From an uncultured Lachnospiraceae bacterium (GTDB lineage Bacteria > Bacillota > Clostridia > Lachnospirales > Lachnospiraceae), in the NCBI GenBank assembly GCA_910588815.1, contig CAJUQY010000034.1, positions 1 through 33,671 of the forward strand: a stretch of 33,671 nt of DNA, read 5' to 3'. Made by a program: the position numbers and the translations under genes. The notes under the pieces were generated by a model. That model was not told the DNA's origin. It saw only the letters and a list, made by a program, of their open reading frames with translations, and searched no databases. Of the stretch, positions 30,301-33,671 are shown in pieces (within the stretch, counting starts at the first letter, position 1; every line of letters starts with the position of its first letter).

Positions 30301-32802
30301 GTGGCGAAAGAAATGAATTCTACTAAAGCATATTTGTTATTACAAAAAAGAGAAAGTCCGTTTTTAAGTCAAGTTAATAAAGCGATTGGGTTTGCATCAC
30401 AGATATTGCCTATGATTACAAAAGTGTTTCAGACATATACGTTGCATGGTATGACACATTCTGTTCATGTGGCAGAATATATGTATGAATTGATTGATGA
30501 TGTCGAAAAAATGAGTGATTTAGAGATAGTGATGCTAATTTATGCGGCATTATTCCATGATATTGGAATGGTTGTTTCAGATAGAGAGATAGAAGAAATT
30601 AAGACAGACAAACTTTTATTAGGCAATAGAAAATATAGTAAAGTTTTTCAAAAATACAATAATGAAAACATAGCTTTACAGGAATGTGTGCGTCCGGTTC
30701 ATGGAAAAAGATCAAGAGAGTTTCTGGAAAAAATTGATGATGAAAATAGGGTGATGTTTTTTGTTACATTGGGAACTGCTACGACTTTTCAAAATGAGCT
30801 TGCAATGATATGTCAGGCGCATAATGAAGATTTTGAATGGATTAGTAAGGAATTACCGTCAGAGACTATCAAAGGAGAATATAGCTTAAACGCACAATAT
30901 ATAGCTATATTGTTAAGAATCGCTGATTATTTGGATATGGATGCGCAGAGGGCTCCTCTTTATTTATATAAGTATCTGAATCCAACGGATTATAGTGATT
31001 TGGAATGGCGTCAGCATTTTCATATAGATAATTATACAAAAATTGTTTTAAATGAAGGGACGGGGCAAAAAGAGATTAGTTTTATTGGCTCTAGTAAGGA
31101 GCCGGCTGTACATAGAAAATTGCTAAAATACTTTGATGATATTAATAAAGAGTTGTTAAATGCGGTTAATTTATGTCAGATTTTCAAAAAAGATATATAC
31201 TTGCTTAATGTGTATCCCCATATTAAAAATAAAATAGAACCGATTGGATTCGCGTTTTCAGATTACAAATTGGAATTGAATTATAAAGCAATTACCAATC
31301 TTTTGATGGGTGAAAATATTTATGGTGATAAAAAATATGGTTTAAGGGAAATTATTCAAAATTCTATTGATGCGTGCAAAACAATGGAAGAAACTGCCCA
31401 GACGCACGAAAACTTTGTTTTTCAAAAATACGAGCCAATTATTTTGGTTGCATTGGATAAGGAAAAGCAAAGCGTTACCATTTTAGATAATGGCAGTGGG
31501 ATGAATATAGAAATATTAAAGAAATATTTTTTGAATGTAGGGGTGTCTTATTACAATTCAGATGCTTATAAATTACAAGGGAGAGAGTATTCTCCAATTG
31601 GACATTATGGAATAGGTTTTCTGTCTTGTTTTATGTTGTCAGATAAAGTGGAGGTTCGAACAAAACATATAGAAGAAAATCAAATAATAAAAATTGAATT
31701 TGAAAAAAGCAGTGAATATATTTGTTTGACATATGAGAATAAGACAAAAACTCAAGGAACAGAGATTATCCTGGATTATGAGCAGTTTATGAGTGTATTT
31801 CCTAATGGTATTTCGGAAATAAAAAGTTTTATTGAAGAAAATTTTTTGGATTGTGGAGTTTTGATAAAGATTTTAGTACAGGAAAAGAACCAGCAGGAAA
31901 CATATATATGCAATTTAAGAAAAACAGAAGATATATTGCCGGAAAAAATATGTTTAAATCAATATTTGGATGGAATAGAAGTATATGTGGAATGTAATTT
32001 TAAAAGGATTAATTTTGCAAATAAAATAAAAGACATAAATGGAAATAAGAGTTATTATTATAATTCTATAGAAAATAAAATAATAGAAGAAGATAGTATG
32101 GATATTTCTATTAAGAAGTTTGTTGTAGAGAATATGATACGGGTACTGACTGTTCCATTAATTTCGGATGAGGCAATATACGATTTTGAAATAATTTACA
32201 ATAAAACAGATGATGTCGAACAAACTATATCTTTGCTGGATGATGATTATGATTTATATAATATTGTATCTAGTGATTTTGGTGTTGTTATGAGCCAGGA
32301 TATCATAGAAGGGCGTGAGGATCTTATTGGAGATTACTCATTTGAAATGTTTTGTGAAGAGTTGGAACATGATGATTCTATACCAACAAAAACAGATATA
32401 AAAGTTTTTCAAGTTGTTCTGGATGAAGAAGCTGAGTGTATTTTACCCTTTAAAGTGAATGTGGGATTTGGGTCAAGATATCCTTTTGAGGCAAAAGACC
32501 AGGTATACCTTAAATGCATATTGTTGCCGCGGCTGAAAATTATAATTCCATATTTAGTTGATGGAATTATTCTTAAAAATGCTGTAATTAATATTAAAAA
32601 TAACAGTTTTTATCCGAATGTTTCCAGAGATAGGATTAGCAAAGAGTTGGAAGAAAAGCTATGCTATTCTATTGGGAAAGCGTTGCATATGTGGTTGTTG
32701 GATAATTTGGAATTATCACTTGGAGAGCGGAAGTTATTAAAAAAATTTATTGCAACATATTACCCAGAGAAAAGCAGTAATCAGCTAAATGAAAAAGCAT
32801 AG
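30301..32802 (+). CDS. HD-domain protein fused to a GHKL (Hsp90-like) ATPase
   Basis: An 833-residue soluble protein. Residues ~45-220 resemble an HD metal-dependent phosphohydrolase: HGMTHSVH (His49, His53), FHDIGM with the HD dyad His86-Asp87, VHGKRS (His134), QAHNEDF (His174) and LRIADYLDMD (Asp209). Residues ~340-470 are a GHKL ATPase: N-box LREIIQNSIDACK (Glu349, Asn353), G1 DNGSGM (395-400) and G2 PIGHYGIGFLS (431-441). The C-terminal ~350 residues are unassigned. It starts at a GTG with GGAGG eight bases upstream. Codon use and base composition are AT-rich, unlike its neighbours. Such HD-GHKL fusions are seen in predicted conflict and stress systems. Function unproven. Confidence 0.75.
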   Translation: MAKEMNSTKAYLLLQKRESPFLSQVNKAIGFASQILPMITKVFQTYTLHGMTHSVHVAEYMYELIDDVEKMSDLEIVMLIYAALFHDIGMVVSDREIEEIKTDKLLLGNRKYSKVFQKYNNENIALQECVRPVHGKRSREFLEKIDDENRVMFFVTLGTATTFQNELAMICQAHNEDFEWISKELPSETIKGEYSLNAQYIAILLRIADYLDMDAQRAPLYLYKYLNPTDYSDLEWRQHFHIDNYTKIVLNEGTGQKEISFIGSSKEPAVHRKLLKYFDDINKELLNAVNLCQIFKKDIYLLNVYPHIKNKIEPIGFAFSDYKLELNYKAITNLLMGENIYGDKKYGLREIIQNSIDACKTMEETAQTHENFVFQKYEPIILVALDKEKQSVTILDNGSGMNIEILKKYFLNVGVSYYNSDAYKLQGREYSPIGHYGIGFLSCFMLSDKVEVRTKHIEENQIIKIEFEKSSEYICLTYENKTKTQGTEIILDYEQFMSVFPNGISEIKSFIEENFLDCGVLIKILVQEKNQQETYICNLRKTEDILPEKICLNQYLDGIEVYVECNFKRINFANKIKDINGNKSYYYNSIENKIIEEDSMDISIKKFVVENMIRVLTVPLISDEAIYDFEIIYNKTDDVEQTISLLDDDYDLYNIVSSDFGVVMSQDIIEGREDLIGDYSFEMFCEELEHDDSIPTKTDIKVFQVVLDEEAECILPFKVNVGFGSRYPFEAKDQVYLKCILLPRLKIIIPYLVDGIILKNAVINIKNNSFYPNVSRDRISKELEEKLCYSIGKALHMWLLDNLELSLGERKLLKKFIATYYPEKSSNQLNEKA

Positions 32803-32872
32803 AAATATTTTGTCATTTTTCTATAAAAAGCTGAAAAACAGAAAAATTATTTAAAATAAGGAGAGGATTATT

Positions 32873-33208
32873 ATGCTGAAATTGGAGATAAAATTAGATG
32901 AAGACAAAATAAATAAAGAGCAAAAGTATAGTATTTCTAGTATCTATCAAACCTTAAGTCAAGCTTTTGATAGCTATCAATTAAGAAAGGAATATGAGCC
33001 AGATGGCACGATTGTTTTTTATGGAAATGGGAATTCAAGAGACTATGGGGCATTTGGCTGTATTATCACATCTTTAAAAGAAAAATCGTGGTTTATGGAT
33101 TATGTAATTAAATGGATTTGGTACAATAGTGATGATGGTGAAAATGAAAATGACTTTGCCGTTGAAGATGTTCTGTATCATTATACAAAAAGAATGAGTG
33201 TGGCATAA
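32873..33208 (+). CDS. Probable antitoxin-type partner of the VapD protein
   Basis: A 111-residue acidic protein with an AAGGAGAGG ribosome site before its ATG. Its stop overlaps the next start by one base (TAATG), so the two are translationally coupled. It contains IYQTLSQAFDSY, a short strand region VFYGNGNSRDYGAFG and a conserved-looking FMDYVIKWIWYNSDDGENENDF segment near 80-100. Small proteins of this type often precede VapD-like genes in Clostridia, which suggests antitoxin function. That is from recollection of gene order and not from a recognised domain. Confidence 0.6.
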   Translation: MLKLEIKLDEDKINKEQKYSISSIYQTLSQAFDSYQLRKEYEPDGTIVFYGNGNSRDYGAFGCIITSLKEKSWFMDYVIKWIWYNSDDGENENDFAVEDVLYHYTKRMSVA

Positions 33209-33543
33209 TGAAGAGGCGGGATGTAAAACATTTTAAGGCACTTTATTTTGATTTATGTGTAAAGGATTTGGAAAAGTATTACTCTGCAACGAATCCCAGA
33301 GGAGCTTACCGGAAGATACATGATTATTTGCTTCAACGACAGTTTTCTCATGAACAGTATTCGGGTTATCATTCGCAATATAAAACAACAGATTTGGAAA
33401 TTTTTGATTTAGTATATGAAATGAATAAAGAATTTCCGTGGCTGGGACATTGCCTGAATCATTTTGAAGTAACCAATGTAGGAGCAAATCATGATTTAAT
33501 GCAGTTGTTTGATGAGCCGTTTCAAGAGCCGAAAAGAGTATGA
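33208..33543 (+). CDS. vapD: VapD-family endoribonuclease (toxin)
   Basis: A 111-residue protein similar to VapD, a Cas2-like ferredoxin-fold RNase. Features: KALYFDLCVKDL (Asp15, with Asp20, in the place of the conserved FDLxVKD start), AYRKIHDYLLQRQFSHEQ, then a second half with FDLVYEMNKEFPWLGHCLNHFEV, which resembles the VapD core helix. VapD cleaves RNA as a homodimer and is the toxin of type II pairs in several bacteria. It is the last gene of the island in this window. Confidence 0.75.
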   Translation: MKRRDVKHFKALYFDLCVKDLEKYYSATNPRGAYRKIHDYLLQRQFSHEQYSGYHSQYKTTDLEIFDLVYEMNKEFPWLGHCLNHFEVTNVGANHDLMQLFDEPFQEPKRV

Positions 33544-33572
33544 ATATAGTTATTGATTTTATAAATGCGTAT

Positions 33573-33637
33573 AAATTTGGGGGAAGAACCTTACCCCCAA
33601 ATTCCCCCAAATGGGAAATGGCTATCCCCCAAATTTG
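33573..33637. repeat. CCCCCAAAT repeats and inverted copy after vapD
   Basis: AAATTTGGGGG (33573-33583) is mirrored by CCCCCAAATTT (33626-33636), and two further CCCCCAAAT copies lie between (33594 and 33604). The result is three direct repeats opposed by one inverted copy. It is the last structure before the window end. It could be a terminator-like hairpin or a repeat element edge. Confidence 0.6.
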
Positions 33638-33671
33638 AAAAATCAGAAATCGGAAATTTTAGAAAGCAAAA

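Overview
The window looks like the chromosome of a Gram-positive anaerobe of the class Clostridia, most like a Lachnospiraceae-type gut bacterium. The basis is strong AGGAGG-type ribosome binding sites, a lipoprotein-type solute-binding protein, an rpsB-tsf block, DUF134/NifX proteins and FCD-type GntR regulation. Most of it is moderately GC-rich. The last ~3.4 kb (from about 30,220) is visibly AT-rich and looks acquired.

Layout. 24-2045: a low-molecular-weight phosphatase, a fused DUF134-NifX metal-binding protein, then a scar made of decayed dhaL/dhaK pieces and a decayed transposon (TnpW-like) fragment. 2041-13604: a catabolic cluster with malic enzyme, a divergent AEC carrier, a GntR/FCD regulator, a five-gene branched-chain-amino-acid-type ABC transporter, a type-2 malate/lactate dehydrogenase, a LarA-like racemase and a DapA-like aldolase. 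Three promoters here (AEC/malic enzyme, ABC operon, aldolase) carry the identical 16-mer AAAATAAAAAATTTTT at or just after the predicted transcription start. I read this as the operator of one regulon, probably that of the GntR protein. 13955-15211: a processive-type membrane glycosyltransferase.

15242-20077: a second sugar operon on the minus strand, in the order PMI-like cupin, tagatose-epimerase-like TIM barrel, RpiB-like isomerase, DhaK, DhaL. It has one promoter, a candidate operator and GC-rich hairpins in three of its four gaps. No DhaM is present. It suggests phosphorylation and isomerisation of a short ketose such as a tetrulose. Just downstream lies a decayed start of a second DUF134 gene behind a perfect 18-bp inverted repeat. 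The DUF134 and dha loci therefore occur twice in the window, and each copy has lost the part that the other kept.

20222-30138: housekeeping and envelope genes: CNNM/CorC protein, HAD phosphatase, ABC ATPase with a giant coiled-coil FtsX permease, a PhoU-less Na/Pi cotransporter, then rpsB-tsf behind a phased repeat array. 30301-33543: an AT-rich island with an 833-residue HD + GHKL-ATPase protein (candidate defence or stress protein) and a two-gene VapD-type toxin-antitoxin pair, ending in C-rich repeats. The most novel-looking items are the GntR regulon with its unassigned hydroxy-acid pathway, the dha/cupin/epimerase operon, the reciprocal gene decay, the rpsB upstream array and the HD-GHKL/VapD island.
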